This document shows, piece by piece, positions 15,855-25,437 of a DNA stretch of 64,000 bases. The first letter of the stretch is position 1. Each line of letters begins with the position of its first letter. The position numbers were made by a program, and so were the translations under genes. The stretch covers positions 62,001-126,000 of the forward strand of contig NZ_JAUYWF010000007.1 of assembly GCF_030708455.1 (NCBI RefSeq). The letters are read 5' to 3'. The notes beneath the pieces were generated by a model. The model was not told where the DNA came from. It saw nothing but the letters and a program-made list of their open reading frames with translations, and did not search any database. Origin of the DNA: Halomonas sp. SSL-5. GTDB lineage: Bacteria; Pseudomonadota; Gammaproteobacteria; Pseudomonadales; Halomonadaceae.

Positions 15855-16658
15855 ATGGACTTCTCACTGCTGCTGGTGATCGCCGTCGCCGTCACCGGCG
15901 TGATCACCCTGCTCAACCTTATCTGGTGGCGTCCGGCACGCCGCCAGTCGCTGCAGGCCGCCGAGGCCGGTACCACCGAAGGCTTGACGCCCCATGCCCG
16001 GGAGCAGGTGATGAAGGAGCCCTGGCCGGTGGACTACGCCCGCTCCTTCTTCCCCGTGCTGTTGGTGGTGCTGGTGCTGAGAAGCTTCGTGGTGGAGCCG
16101 TTCCAGATCCCCTCCGGTTCCATGCGCCCGACCCTGGAGATCGGCGACTTCATCCTGGTCAACAAGTTTGCCTACGGGCTGCGCCTGCCGGTGGTGCATA
16201 CCGAGATCGTCGATCTGGGCGAGCCCGAGCGCGGTGACGTCATGGTGTTCCGCTTCCCCAGCGAACCCTCGGTCAACTTCATCAAGCGCGTGGTGGGCCT
16301 GCCCGGGGACCGCATCCGCTACGAGGGCAAGCAGCTCTACATCAATGGCGAGGCGGTGCCCAAGGCACTGCTGGCGGAGGGGCCGGCGGCCGCCCCCGGT
16401 GAGCTGATGCTCGCCGAGCTGCTGGGCGAGGCGGAGCACCGCATCTACAATAATCCTCGGGATCCGGGGCCCCAGATGCGCGAACTGGTGGTGCCGGACG
16501 GCCACTACTTCACCATGGGCGACAACCGCGACCACTCCAACGACAGCCGCTACTGGGGCTTCGTGCCGGAGGACAACGTGGTGGGTCGCGCCTTCGCCGT
16601 ATGGATGCATTGGGATGGCGGCCTGCCCAGCTTCACCAGCATGCGGCGCATCCACTGA
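15855..16658 (+). CDS. lepB: signal peptidase I
   Basis: The 267-residue membrane protease removes signal peptides from Sec and Tat substrates on the periplasmic side. There is an N-terminal membrane segment (about residues 4-24) and a second at 65-80. The catalytic serine is Ser89 in PSGSM and the general-base lysine is Lys144 in [13 protein letters not shown]. Both sit almost where E. coli LepB has Ser91 and Lys146. The [14 protein letters not shown] box near residue 220 completes the fold. It forms an operon with lepA upstream and rnc downstream. Confidence 0.96.
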   Translation: MDFSLLLVIAVAVTGVITLLNLIWWRPARRQSLQAAEAGTTEGLTPHAREQVMKEPWPVDYARSFFPVLLVVLVLRSFVVEPFQIPSGSMRPTLEIGDFILVNKFAYGLRLPVVHTEIVDLGEPERGDVMVFRFPSEPSVNFIKRVVGLPGDRIRYEGKQLYINGEAVPKALLAEGPAAAPGELMLAELLGEAEHRIYNNPRDPGPQMRELVVPDGHYFTMGDNRDHSNDSRYWGFVPEDNVVGRAFAVWMHWDGGLPSFTSMRRIH

Positions 16659-16710
16659 CCGTGCTTCGCGCCATCCGCACCAGACGACAGAATCAGACAA
16701 CAGGATTTTC

Positions 16711-17400
16711 GTGAGCCAAACCCTCAACGCCTTCAGCCGACGTCTCGGCCACGACTTCGGCGACGACTCGCTGCTCGAGCTTGCCATGACCCACCGCAGC
16801 TTCGGTGGCCAGAACAACGAGCGCCTCGAGTTTCTGGGTGACTCCATCGTCAACTTCGTCATCGCCGAGGCCCTGTTCCGGCGCTTCCCCGAGGCCCGGG
16901 AGGGGCAGCTGTCACGCCTGCGCGCGCGGCTGGTCAAGGGCCAGACCCTGGCCGAGCTGGCCCGCGAGATGAGCTTCGGCGAGCACCTGCGGCTCGGCTC
17001 CGGCGAGATGAAGAGCGGTGGGCACCGCCGCGAATCGATCCTCGCCGACGCCGTCGAGGCGATCATCGGCGCCATCTACCTGGATGCCGGCATGGAGGCG
17101 GTACGCGCCCGGATCCTCTCCTGGTACGCGGTACGACTCGAGGAAATCAGCCTGCAGGATACCCAGAAGGACCCCAAGACGCGCCTCCAGGAGTTCCTGC
17201 AGTCGCGCCAGGTGCCGCTGCCACGCTACGAGGTGGTCAACGTGGAGGGCGAGGCACATGCCCAGACCTTCACCGTGGAGTGCCACGTGGAGTTGCTGGA
17301 CGATCACACCACCGGTATCGGTGCCAGCCGCCGTCATGCCGAGCAGCAGGCCGCCGAGATGGCCCTCAAGCAACTCGAGCCGAAAGGAGTCAGGTCATGA
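16711..17400 (+). CDS. rnc: ribonuclease III
   Basis: The 229-residue double-stranded-RNA endonuclease processes the rRNA precursor and some mRNAs. The signature [14 protein letters not shown], with its acidic metal ligands, is near residues 30-43, and the second acidic cluster [16 protein letters not shown] is near 110-125. A dsRNA-binding domain follows (about 155-225). The GTG at 16711 is preferred because it follows CAGGATTTTC and gives the normal length. Upstream in-frame codons overlap lepB. Its stop overlaps the era start (ATGA). Confidence 0.96.
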   Translation: MSQTLNAFSRRLGHDFGDDSLLELAMTHRSFGGQNNERLEFLGDSIVNFVIAEALFRRFPEAREGQLSRLRARLVKGQTLAELAREMSFGEHLRLGSGEMKSGGHRRESILADAVEAIIGAIYLDAGMEAVRARILSWYAVRLEEISLQDTQKDPKTRLQEFLQSRQVPLPRYEVVNVEGEAHAQTFTVECHVELLDDHTTGIGASRRHAEQQAAEMALKQLEPKGVRS

Positions 17401-18296
17401 CCCAGACCTGTGGTTTCGTGGCCATCGTCGGCCGTCCCAACGTCGGCAAGTCCACGCTGATGAATCGTATCCTCGGGCAGAAGGTCTCGATCACCTCGCG
17501 CCGGCCCCAGACCACTCGCCACCAGGTGATGGGCATCAAGACCGAGGGGGAGGCCCAGTTCATCTACGTCGATACCCCCGGCATCCATATCATGGCCAAG
17601 GATCGCAACAAGGCGATCAACCGCTTCATGAACCAGGCGGCCACCCAGGCCCTGCGCGACGTCGACTGCGTGGTGTTCATCATCGACCGCACCCGCTGGA
17701 GCGAGGAGGACCAGATCGTCCTGCAGCGTCTCGAGCACGTCCAGGCGCCGGTGATCCTGGCCGTCAACAAGGTCGACCGCCTGCAGGACAAGGCCAGCCT
17801 GCTGCCCTGGCTGGAGGAGGTCGGCGCGCGTCGCGACTTCGCCGCCATCGTGCCGATCTCCGCCAAGCACGGCACCAACGTGCCGGAGCTGGAGGCCGAG
17901 GTGGCCAAGCACCTGCCGGAGAGCGTGCACTACTTCCCCGAGGACCAGATCACCGACAAGAGCCAGCGCTTCCTGGCCGCCGAGATGGTGCGCGAGAAGG
18001 TGATGCGCCAGCTCGGCGACGAGCTGCCCTACCAGATGACCGTGGAGATCGAGGAGTACCGCGACGAGGGCAGGGTGGTGCATATCAGTGCCCTGATCCT
18101 GGTGGAGCGCCAGGGCCAGAAGAAGATCCTGATCGGTGAGAACGGCGAGCGCATCAAGAGCATCGGCCGCGAGGCGAGGCTCGACATGGAGCGTGCCCTG
18201 GACGCCAAGGTGATGCTCAACCTGTGGGTCAAGGTCAAGCGCGGCTGGTCCGACGACGAGCGGGCGCTGAAGAGCCTGGGTTACGATCTCGACTGA
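17397..18296 (+). CDS. era: GTPase Era, 16S rRNA/30S assembly factor
   Basis: The 299-residue protein has an N-terminal GTPase domain with GRPNVGKS (residues 12-19), DTPG, NKVD and SAKHG. The C-terminal KH RNA-binding domain contains [18 protein letters not shown]. It checks 16S rRNA 3' end maturation together with RNase III, which is why rnc and era are coupled. AAAGGAGTCAGGTC precedes the ATG. recO starts immediately after its stop. Confidence 0.97.
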   Translation: MTQTCGFVAIVGRPNVGKSTLMNRILGQKVSITSRRPQTTRHQVMGIKTEGEAQFIYVDTPGIHIMAKDRNKAINRFMNQAATQALRDVDCVVFIIDRTRWSEEDQIVLQRLEHVQAPVILAVNKVDRLQDKASLLPWLEEVGARRDFAAIVPISAKHGTNVPELEAEVAKHLPESVHYFPEDQITDKSQRFLAAEMVREKVMRQLGDELPYQMTVEIEEYRDEGRVVHISALILVERQGQKKILIGENGERIKSIGREARLDMERALDAKVMLNLWVKVKRGWSDDERALKSLGYDLD

Positions 18297-19019
18297 ATGA
18301 CCCCCGAACCCGCCTTCCTGCTGCATAAGCGTCCCTATCGCGAGACCAGCGCCCTGGTGGAGCTGCTGACGCTTCACCACGGCCGGGTGCGGGCGGTCGC
18401 CCAGGGGGTGCAGCGTCCTGGGTCGCGCTCCCGCGGCCGGCTGCAGCCCTTCGCTCCGCTGCACGTGACCTGGGTGGGCGAGGGCGAGCTCAAGCGGCTG
18501 CGGCTGATGGAGAGCCGCGGAGGGGTGGCGCTGCTGGCCGGGGAGGGGCTGCTGTGCGGCCTCTATGCCAACGAGTTGCTGACACGCGTGCTGCCGGTGG
18601 AACTTCCGGTGGCCGAGGTGTTCGCCTTCTATACCTCGCTGCTCGAGGCGCTGCCGCGTCCCGACGCCCGCGCCGGTGGGCTGCGCCGCCTCGAAGCGGC
18701 GCTGCTCGACGCGCTGGACGCCGCGCCGCGCTTCATCGACGCCGAGGGTGGCGAACTTGACCCCCAGGCACGCTATGTCTTCGACGCCGCGACTCGCGCC
18801 TTTCGCCCCGGCCGGCCGGGGCTGGACGGGCGAACCCTGCGCCTGCTCGCCGCCGGCGACTGGGATGCCCCCGGCCTGGCCGGCCCCGCCAAGGCGCTGA
18901 CCCGGGCGGCGCTGGCACCGCTGCTGGGCGCCCGACCGCTGCGCTCCCGGGAGCTGATGCGCCAGCTTGCCGAGCGACGGCGGGCCGGCCTTTTGGGGAC
19001 AGACCCCGGCGGCGGGTAA
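18297..19019 (+). CDS. recO: DNA repair protein RecO, C-terminus ending in a REP-like repeat
   Basis: The 240-residue RecO loads RecA with RecR at single-strand gaps. It shows the N-terminal OB-fold start FLLHKRPYRETSALVELLT, the GVQRPGSR basic segment and a helical C-terminal domain with LTRVLP and FYTSLLEAL. The ATG directly follows the era TGA. Its last residues (LLGTDPGGG) and its stop codon are supplied by the left arm of an inverted repeat, so the natural C-terminus has probably been replaced. The catalytic core is intact and function is likely kept. Confidence 0.93.
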   Translation: MTPEPAFLLHKRPYRETSALVELLTLHHGRVRAVAQGVQRPGSRSRGRLQPFAPLHVTWVGEGELKRLRLMESRGGVALLAGEGLLCGLYANELLTRVLPVELPVAEVFAFYTSLLEALPRPDARAGGLRRLEAALLDALDAAPRFIDAEGGELDPQARYVFDAATRAFRPGRPGLDGRTLRLLAAGDWDAPGLAGPAKALTRAALAPLLGARPLRSRELMRQLAERRRAGLLGTDPGGG

Positions 19020-19079
19020 TATTGCCGCTGTAGTGCTCCAAGATGGGCAGGGTGGTCCGGCCGGGGTCTGTCCCCAAAA
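18991..19079. repeat. REP-like inverted repeat overlapping the recO end
   Basis: TTTTGGGGACAGACCCCGG (18991-19009) is repeated exactly in inverted orientation at 19061-19079, with 51 bases between. Each arm itself holds a GGGG/CCCC inverted pair. This is the architecture of repetitive extragenic palindromes. The left arm lies inside recO and provides its stop codon; the pair may also form a stem that attenuates transcription into pdxJ. Confidence 0.8.
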
Positions 19080-19121
19080 GGGCCCTGCCTCCCGACTTCC
19101 CGCATACTCAAGGATCGTGCC

Positions 19122-19931
19122 ATGCATCCCCCCAGAATCCTGCTCGGCGTCAATATCGATCATATCGCCACCCTGCGTCAGGCCCGCGGCACGCGCTACC
19201 CGGACCCGGTCCAGGCGGCGCTGCTGGCCGAGGAGGCCGGTGCCGATGGCATCACCGTCCACCTGCGCGAGGATCGCCGGCATATCCAGGAGCGCGATGT
19301 GCGCCTGCTGGCCGAGGTGCTCAACACCCGCATGAACCTCGAGATGGCGGTGACCGAGGAGATGATCGCCCTGGCCGAGGAGGTGCGCCCGGCACACGTC
19401 TGCCTGGTGCCCGAGAAGCGCGAGGAGCTCACCACCGAGGGCGGTCTCGACGTGGTGGGTGGCTTCGAGGCGATCCGCGGGGCCTGCCGCCGCCTGGCGG
19501 CGGCAGGCTGCGAGGTATCGCTGTTCATCGACCCGGAGCCCGCGCAGATCGAGGCCGCCGCCAAGGCCGGCGCGCCGGTCATCGAGCTGCATACCGGGGG
19601 CTATGCCGAGGCCGCGGGTGACGAGGCGTCCCGTGAGCATGCGCGGCTCTCGGCGGCCGCCGAGATGGCAATGGAGCTCGGCCTGACCGTCAACGCGGGC
19701 CACGGTCTTCACTACCACAACGTGGAGGCGGTGGCCGCCATCCCGGGCATCCATGAGCTCAACATCGGCCACGCCATCATCGCCCGCGCGCTGTTCGTGG
19801 GCCTCAAGGAGGCGGTGGCCGAGATGAAGCGCCTGGCGATCGCCGGTCAGGAGGCCGGCTTCGTCGCCGCCCTCGAGGAGCATGACCACGACCACGAGCA
19901 TGGTCATGCGCATGACGATCGCGTGCACTGA
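19122..19931 (+). CDS. pdxJ: pyridoxine 5'-phosphate synthase with a His-rich tail
   Basis: PdxJ condenses 1-deoxyxylulose 5-phosphate with 3-amino-2-oxopropyl phosphate to make pyridoxine 5'-phosphate. The 269-residue protein has the TIM-barrel motifs [16 protein letters not shown] (about residue 8), [16 protein letters not shown] and [11 protein letters not shown]. The family is usually about 240-245 residues. The extra tail contains [13 protein letters not shown], a likely metal-binding stretch not needed for catalysis. AAGGATCGTGCC precedes the ATG. acpS follows after three bases, as in many gammaproteobacteria. Confidence 0.96.
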   Translation: MHPPRILLGVNIDHIATLRQARGTRYPDPVQAALLAEEAGADGITVHLREDRRHIQERDVRLLAEVLNTRMNLEMAVTEEMIALAEEVRPAHVCLVPEKREELTTEGGLDVVGGFEAIRGACRRLAAAGCEVSLFIDPEPAQIEAAAKAGAPVIELHTGGYAEAAGDEASREHARLSAAAEMAMELGLTVNAGHGLHYHNVEAVAAIPGIHELNIGHAIIARALFVGLKEAVAEMKRLAIAGQEAGFVAALEEHDHDHEHGHAHDDRVH

Positions 19932-19934
19932 ATC

Positions 19935-20312
19935 ATGATCCTGGGGATCGGCACCGACATTGCCAGGGTGGCGCGCTTCGAGGCCGCCCTGTCACGCCGG
20001 GGCGAGCGGCTGAGCGGGCGCCTGCTGGGCGAGGTGGAGCGGGAGCGTTTCCAGTCCCATGCTCGGCCCGCGGCCTTCCTGGCCAAGCGCTTCGCGGCCA
20101 AGGAGGCCTTCGTCAAGGCGCTGGGCACCGGGTTGCGCAACGGCATGCGCTGGACCGAGATCCAGGTGGTCAATGACACCCTCGGCAGGCCCTCGCTGCT
20201 GCTCGCCGGCAAGGCCCACGACCTGGCGCTGGCCGCCGGGGTGCGTGCCACTCACCTGTCGTTATCCGACGAGGTGGAGTTCGCGGTGGCCTTCGTGGTG
20301 CTGGAGGGGTGA
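19935..20312 (+). CDS. acpS: holo-[acyl-carrier-protein] synthase
   Basis: The 125-residue enzyme transfers 4'-phosphopantetheine from CoA to acyl carrier protein. The magnesium-binding GIGTDIARVARFE is at the N-terminus and the FLAKRFAAKEAFVKALG signature is at about residues 48-64. The length is normal. It is the last gene of the rightward lepA-to-acpS cluster. Its 3' end overlaps the 3' end of the convergent barA gene by 61 bases. Confidence 0.95.
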   Translation: MILGIGTDIARVARFEAALSRRGERLSGRLLGEVERERFQSHARPAAFLAKRFAAKEAFVKALGTGLRNGMRWTEIQVVNDTLGRPSLLLAGKAHDLALAAGVRATHLSLSDEVEFAVAFVVLEG

Positions 20313-22975
20313 CGCTCCAGGGGATTTTCGCTTCGCCAGCGGCGCAGCTCCGCCATGGCGCAGAACAGGTCCTCCAGCAGCGGTGTCACGGCCTCGCGCC
20401 CGCGGGTCCTCAGGCGGGTCTCCATGGTCTCGGCGAGCAGCCCCAGGCGCGGCGCCCCGCAGTAGCGGCAGGCGCCGTTGAGGGCGTGAATCGCGTCCAG
20501 TAGCGCCTCGTCATCCTGCTCGGCGTGGGCACGACGGATCTCGGCCTCGCTCTCGTCGAGCGAGTCGGTCAGCTGGTCGAGCAGCTGGCGGGCCAGCGCC
20601 TCCCGGCCGCCGGCCAGGTCCGTGCCCAGCGACAGGTCCACCGCGTGCAGCTCCGACGCACCGGCCCGGGCGGGCACCGTGGCGGGGCTGGCGAGCGGTG
20701 CCGTGAGATGGTCGGGCGCGCTGCCCAGATGGCGAGTCAGCAGGGCGGCCAGCTCCTCGGCGTCCAGCGGCTTGACCAGCACGTCATCCAGGCCGCTGGC
20801 CAGCAGGCGTCGACGCTCGTCCTTCAGGGCATGGGCGGTCACGGCGACGATCGGCGTGCGGCCCCATGCCTCCCCGAGGCGACGCAGCGCACGGCTCGTC
20901 TCGATGCCGTCCATGCCCGGCATGCGGATATCCATCAGCACCAGATCGAAGCCCTGCCGGCGACCCAGGGCCACGGCCTGTTCACCGCTGCTGGCCAGGG
21001 TGACCTCCATGCCGGGCCCGGACAGCAGTTCGCCCATCAGCCGGCGATTGGCGTCGTTGTCGTCGACGGCGAGCAGGCGCAGGCGGGCCTCGGAGTTCCT
21101 CGAGGCGTCGCCGTCATCGGCGGCCTCCTGCCGCTGGGGCAGCAGGCGCTCGATGGCCTCGGCCAGGGTATGGCGGGCCAGCGGCTTGGCCAGGATCTCG
21201 CCGCCGTGGGGCAGCGGCAGGTCGGGGAAGTCCAGCGGGCTGGCGGTGCACAGCAGCAGGGCCGGGCAGGGCAGCTCGGCGAGGCGTTCGCGCCAGCGGC
21301 GCAGCCAGTCGGGGCGGTAGGGCGGAGTGCCCAGGCTGGCCACCAGCAGGCTTGCCGAGCCGGGGCTCGATGCCCTGGCGTCCAGCGTCCTGGCGCCCCA
21401 GCGACGCAGCAGGTGCTGCATGGCGCGTCGCGTGGGCGGATGTGGCTCCTCCAGCAGGATGCACTCCCCCGCCAGGTGCAGCTCCGGTGGCCGCTCCGGC
21501 CCGGCTTCGCCGGCCAGCGGCAGGGTGAAGGTGAAGGTGCTGCCGCGTCCCGGCTCGCTCTTTACCCCGATCTCGCCGCCCATCTGCTCCACCAGCTGGC
21601 GGCAGATGGAGAGCCCCAGTCCGCTGCCACCGAACTCCCGTGAGTGGCTGGGCGCCGCCTGATGAAAGGCATCGAACAGCCGGCGGCAGTGCTCCGCGGA
21701 CAGGCCGATGCCGGTGTCCGACACGCTGATACTCAGGGTGACCCCGGTGGGGTCGCTCGCCTCCACCATGACCCGCACCATGACCTCACCACGCTCGGTG
21801 AACTTGACCGCATTGCTGACCAGGTTGGTCAGCAGCTGGCGGATGCGCATGGGGTCGCCATGCAGTACCGGCGGCACGTCGTCATAGACCATGCCGACCA
21901 GCTCCAGCCCCTTCTGCTGGGCCATGGGAGCCTGCAGGGCCAGCACCTCGTCGACCAGTTCCACCATCTCCACCGGCAGCTGCTCGAGCTCCAGCCTGCC
22001 CGCCTCGAGCCGGGAGTGGTCGAGCACATCATTGACCAGCAGCAGCAGGTTGCCGCAGGCGCGGTTGACGTGCTCCAGCCACTCCCGCTGGCGGGCATCC
22101 AGCGGCGAGCGGCCCAGCAGACGGCAGAAGCCGACGATGCCGTTGAGCGGCGTGCGGATCTCATGGCTCATGTTGGCCAGGAACTCCGACTTCACGCGGT
22201 TGGCCTCCACCGCGCGTCGATGGGCCAGGTCAAGCTGCATGTTCTGGACCTCGACGGTCTCCATCGACTCCTCGAGCTCCGCGGTGGCCTGGGCGATCTG
22301 GCGCTGCATCTCCTCGCGGGCCTCCTCCAGTCGCGTGGCCAGTGCATTGATACGGCTGCCCAGGGGAGGCAGCTCGGCGGGTGAGGGGGGCAGGGCAGGC
22401 GCGGGTTTGCCCCTGATCAGTCGTTCCAGGGCGGCATCTATCTCCTCGAGGGGACGCTGCAGGCGCCGGTAGGTGACGCTCGTGGCCAGCGCGAGTACGC
22501 CCGCGCCCAGTACCAGCAGCAGGCCGGCACTCGCCAGCTGTCGGTAGTGCTCGAGCAGCAGCCCGCTGGCATCGATATCCATGACCAGGCGCTCGCCGCT
22601 GCCCTCGAGGGGGTCGCTCATGCGCCAGTGGCCATCGCCATGGCGCTGCCATCCCGGCTCGGCGTCGAGGGGCACGCCCGCCTCGAGGCGCCCGATCTCC
22701 ACGCGTGGCGTGCCGCCGGCATCGACCACCGCCACCGCCTTCACCTCCTTGAGATCGAGCAGGCGGCCGGCGCGTTCTTCCAGGGCCCGAGAGTCATTCG
22801 CCCGCAGGGCGGCCGACAGACCGGGCTCGATCAGGCCCACGGCCCGCGCCAGCTCCGCCTCGAGCCGCGCCTCATGGTGTCCTTGGTGCAGGGGCAGGGT
22901 GATGAGCGCCACGCTGATCATCAGCAGCATGGGCAGTACCAGGGCGATCAACAGCAGGCGCAGCTTCAGTGACAT
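20252..22975 (-). CDS. barA: BarA/GacS-type hybrid sensor histidine kinase
   Basis: The 907-residue membrane kinase has two membrane segments (about 5-28 and 148-168) flanking a periplasmic domain. A HAMP-like linker and a coiled coil follow (about 210-255). The kinase domain carries SHEIRTPLNG with His271, then ATP-binding motifs NLVSNAVKF, DTGIGL and GSGLGLSI. A degenerate receiver region leads to a full receiver (LVLMDIRMPGMDG) and a C-terminal Hpt domain (AIHALNGACRYCG, phosphoacceptor near His830). This four-step phosphorelay is that of BarA/GacS, which activates UvrY/GacA and the Csr/Rsm small RNAs. The ATG at 22975 starts the first membrane helix. Confidence 0.93.
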   Translation of the reverse strand: MSLKLRLLLIALVLPMLLMISVALITLPLHQGHHEARLEAELARAVGLIEPGLSAALRANDSRALEERAGRLLDLKEVKAVAVVDAGGTPRVEIGRLEAGVPLDAEPGWQRHGDGHWRMSDPLEGSGERLVMDIDASGLLLEHYRQLASAGLLLVLGAGVLALATSVTYRRLQRPLEEIDAALERLIRGKPAPALPPSPAELPPLGSRINALATRLEEAREEMQRQIAQATAELEESMETVEVQNMQLDLAHRRAVEANRVKSEFLANMSHEIRTPLNGIVGFCRLLGRSPLDARQREWLEHVNRACGNLLLLVNDVLDHSRLEAGRLELEQLPVEMVELVDEVLALQAPMAQQKGLELVGMVYDDVPPVLHGDPMRIRQLLTNLVSNAVKFTERGEVMVRVMVEASDPTGVTLSISVSDTGIGLSAEHCRRLFDAFHQAAPSHSREFGGSGLGLSICRQLVEQMGGEIGVKSEPGRGSTFTFTLPLAGEAGPERPPELHLAGECILLEEPHPPTRRAMQHLLRRWGARTLDARASSPGSASLLVASLGTPPYRPDWLRRWRERLAELPCPALLLCTASPLDFPDLPLPHGGEILAKPLARHTLAEAIERLLPQRQEAADDGDASRNSEARLRLLAVDDNDANRRLMGELLSGPGMEVTLASSGEQAVALGRRQGFDLVLMDIRMPGMDGIETSRALRRLGEAWGRTPIVAVTAHALKDERRRLLASGLDDVLVKPLDAEELAALLTRHLGSAPDHLTAPLASPATVPARAGASELHAVDLSLGTDLAGGREALARQLLDQLTDSLDESEAEIRRAHAEQDDEALLDAIHALNGACRYCGAPRLGLLAETMETRLRTRGREAVTPLLEDLFCAMAELRRWRSENPLERHPSSTTKATANSTSSDNDR

Positions 22976-23048
22976 GGGGACTCTCGGGTGAGGGTGACGC
23001 GAAACGCCACGCGGCCGAGGATGCCTGTCCACCCCGGAGCCACGCGGA

Positions 23049-23054
23049 TATAAT
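23049..23054 (+). promoter_or_regulatory. -10 element of the cysM promoter
   Basis: A perfect TATAAT lies 31 bases upstream of the cysM start, in the 110-base gap between divergent barA and cysM. No convincing -35 is seen at 16-18 bases (TGTCCA at 23026 is the closest), so an activator may assist. Confidence 0.5.
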
Positions 23055-23085
23055 GTTGAAAATACCTTTAGAGAAGGATGCTTGC

Positions 23086-23982
23086 ATGCATTTTCCCACC
23101 ATCGAGGAGAGCGTCGGCCATACCCCGCTGGTGCGCCTCAAGCGGATCGGCGCCGGCCGCAACAATGTTCTGCTAGCCAAGCTCGAGGGCAACAACCCGG
23201 CGGGCTCGGTGAAGGATCGCCCGGCCCTCTCCATGCTCGAGCAGGCCGAGGCCCGCGGCGAGATCGTGCCGGGAGACACCCTGGTCGAGGCCACGTCGGG
23301 CAATACCGGCATCGCCCTGGCCATGGCGGCGGCCATCAAGGGCTATCGCATGGTGTTGATCATGCCAGAGAACGCCTCGGAGGAGCGCAAGCAGTGCATG
23401 GCCGCCTATGGCGCCAGGCTGATCACGGTCAGCAAGGCGGGGGGCATGGAGGAGGCCCGCGACCTGGCCGAGGCCATGCTCGCCCGCGGCGAAGGCAAGC
23501 GTCTCGACCAGTTCGCCAACCCCGACAATCCGCTCTCCCACTACCGCGGCACCGGCCCGGAGATCTGGGAGCAGACCGGCGGCACGGTGACCCACTTCAT
23601 CAGCTCCATGGGCACCACCGGCACCATCATGGGGGTCTCCCAGGCGCTCAAGGAGCGCAATCCCGGGGTCGAGATCATCGGCCTGCAGCCCGAGGACGGC
23701 GCCAGCATCGCCGGCATCCGCCGCTGGCCGGCGGAGTACCTGCCGAGCATCTTCGATGCCAGTCGCGTCGATCGCGTGCTCGATATCGGCCAGCACGAGG
23801 CCGAGGTGCACATGCGCCGCCTGGCCCAGGAAGAGGGCATCCTGGCCGGCGTCAGCTCCGGTGGCGCCCTGGCCGGTGCCCTGCGCGTTGCCGAACAGGT
23901 GGAGAACGCGGTGATCGTGTTCATCGTCTGCGACCGCGGCGACCGCTACCTCTCCACCGGCCTGTTCGCCCCGGAGGCCTGA
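23086..23982 (+). CDS. cysM: cysteine synthase B
   Basis: The 298-residue PLP enzyme makes cysteine (or sulfocysteine) from O-acetylserine. The PLP lysine is Lys43 in NNPAGSVKDRP. TSGNTG binds the substrate carboxylate, and GTTGTIMG with the late SSGGALAGAL form the phosphate cup and PLP pocket. The motif spacing fits CysM rather than CysK. AGAAGGATGCTTGC precedes the ATG. rlmD follows after three bases, starting the cysM-rlmD-relA-mazG-ppc run. Confidence 0.93.
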   Translation: MHFPTIEESVGHTPLVRLKRIGAGRNNVLLAKLEGNNPAGSVKDRPALSMLEQAEARGEIVPGDTLVEATSGNTGIALAMAAAIKGYRMVLIMPENASEERKQCMAAYGARLITVSKAGGMEEARDLAEAMLARGEGKRLDQFANPDNPLSHYRGTGPEIWEQTGGTVTHFISSMGTTGTIMGVSQALKERNPGVEIIGLQPEDGASIAGIRRWPAEYLPSIFDASRVDRVLDIGQHEAEVHMRRLAQEEGILAGVSSGGALAGALRVAEQVENAVIVFIVCDRGDRYLSTGLFAPEA

Positions 23983-23985
23983 GCC

Positions 23986-25437
23986 ATGGCGATGCTGGGC
24001 AAGCGGCGGCCGCCCCGTGAGCGGTCGGGTATCTCCGGTCTGCAGGGCCGTCAGCCCTCCCCCGGGGCGGCGGCCAAGGCGGCGGACGCTGGCGAGGCGC
24101 CGGGTCTGCTGATCGAACGGCTGGCCCATGATGGTCGGGGGCTGGCGCACGATGCCGCCGGCAAGGCGCTGTTCGTCGAGGGCGCGCTGTCCGGCGAGCG
24201 AGTCGAGGCGGCGGTCCATCGCACCCGCAAGCGCTTCGATGAGGCCCATGTGCGTGAGGTGCTCGAGGCCTCGCCGGAGCGCGTCGAACCGCCCTGCGGC
24301 TACTATGCACGCTGTGGCGGCTGCGACCTCCAGCACCTGGCGGTGCCCGCCCAGCGGCGTCACAAGCAGGCGGTGCTGATGGAGCTGCTGGCCCGCCAGG
24401 GCATCGATATCGACGGCGAGCCCGAGCTGCTGGCCGGCGCCAGCCATGGCTATCGCCGGCGGGCGCGGCTGGGGGTGAAGCGGGATGCCGAGGGTCGCCT
24501 GCATCTGGGCTTTCGGGCGCGGCATACCCATCGCCTGGTGGATATCGAGCACTGCACCATCCTGGTGCCGGAACTCGATGCGCTGCTGGCGCCCCTGCAC
24601 CGTCAGGTGGCGTCGCTCCAGGCGCCACGCCAGGTGGGGCACCTGGAGCTGCTGGCCAGCGACCAGGGCACCACCCTGGTGGTGCGTCAGCTGAAGGAGC
24701 ATGCCGCGGATCGCGAGGCCTGGCGTGCCTTCGGCGCCGCGCACGGGGTGCACCTGGCCTGGCTGGCGGGACGCGAGGGCCCCGTGCTCGAGTGGCTGAC
24801 CCCCACGCCGGCGCTGAGCTGTCGAGTGCCGGGGGCCGGGAGAGAGCTCGAGCTGGGATTCGCCCCCGGCGACTTCCTGCAGGCCAATGCCGAGGTCAAC
24901 CGACAGATGGTCACCACCGCCCTCGAGTGGCTGGGAGCGCTCGATGGCGCCTCGCTGCTCGACCTCTTCGCCGGGGTCGGCAACTTCAGCCTGCCCCTGG
25001 CGTCTGCCGGGGCTCGGGTGACCGCGGTGGAGGGTAGCCCGTCGATGGTCGAGCGCCTGGAACACAACGCCCGGGCCAACTCGTGGGGGCCGGGCCTGGC
25101 GGTCACGGCCCGCCAGGCCGACCTGGCCGAAGAGGGCGCCGTGGCGGCGCTGCTGGCCGATGTCGCCCCCGAGGTGGTGGTGCTCGACCCGCCGCGGGAC
25201 GGCGCCGAGGAGGCCGCCCGGGCGCTGGTGGCCGCGCCGGTGCCGCGCGTGCTCTATGTCTCCTGCGATCCGGCCACCCTGGCCCGGGATGTGGCACACC
25301 TCGTGCATGGTGGCTATCGGGTCACGCGCATCGCGGTGGCGGACATGTTCGTGCACACCTCACACCTGGAATCGATGCTGCTGTTCGAGCATTCGCGGGC
25401 TCGGCGGCAGCGGCAAGGAGCATCAGCCGATGGTTAA
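23986..25437 (+). CDS. rlmD: 23S rRNA (uracil-1939-C5)-methyltransferase
   Basis: The 483-residue SAM-dependent enzyme methylates U1939 of 23S rRNA. An N-terminal TRAM-like region (about residues 40-90) is followed by the iron-sulfur cysteines in PPCGYYARCGGCDLQHL, with a later partner in HCTILVPE. The methyltransferase domain has DLFAGVGNFSLPLA and VLDPPRDGA. The catalytic nucleophile is in YVSCDPATLARD. Residues 1-40 form a longer and more basic lead than usual. Its end overlaps the relA start by eight bases. Confidence 0.95.
   Translation: MAMLGKRRPPRERSGISGLQGRQPSPGAAAKAADAGEAPGLLIERLAHDGRGLAHDAAGKALFVEGALSGERVEAAVHRTRKRFDEAHVREVLEASPERVEPPCGYYARCGGCDLQHLAVPAQRRHKQAVLMELLARQGIDIDGEPELLAGASHGYRRRARLGVKRDAEGRLHLGFRARHTHRLVDIEHCTILVPELDALLAPLHRQVASLQAPRQVGHLELLASDQGTTLVVRQLKEHAADREAWRAFGAAHGVHLAWLAGREGPVLEWLTPTPALSCRVPGAGRELELGFAPGDFLQANAEVNRQMVTTALEWLGALDGASLLDLFAGVGNFSLPLASAGARVTAVEGSPSMVERLEHNARANSWGPGLAVTARQADLAEEGAVAALLADVAPEVVVLDPPRDGAEEAARALVAAPVPRVLYVSCDPATLARDVAHLVHGGYRVTRIAVADMFVHTSHLESMLLFEHSRARRQRQGASADG

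Noticed and set aside
17334-19928. An 864-codon minus-strand frame opposite era, recO and pdxJ
   Set aside because: It is a shadow of three recognised genes and has no ribosome-binding site or domain.
22969-23085. Longer N-terminus for CysM
   Set aside because: It would run through the TATAAT and the ribosome-binding site; the enzyme's conserved start is at 23086.
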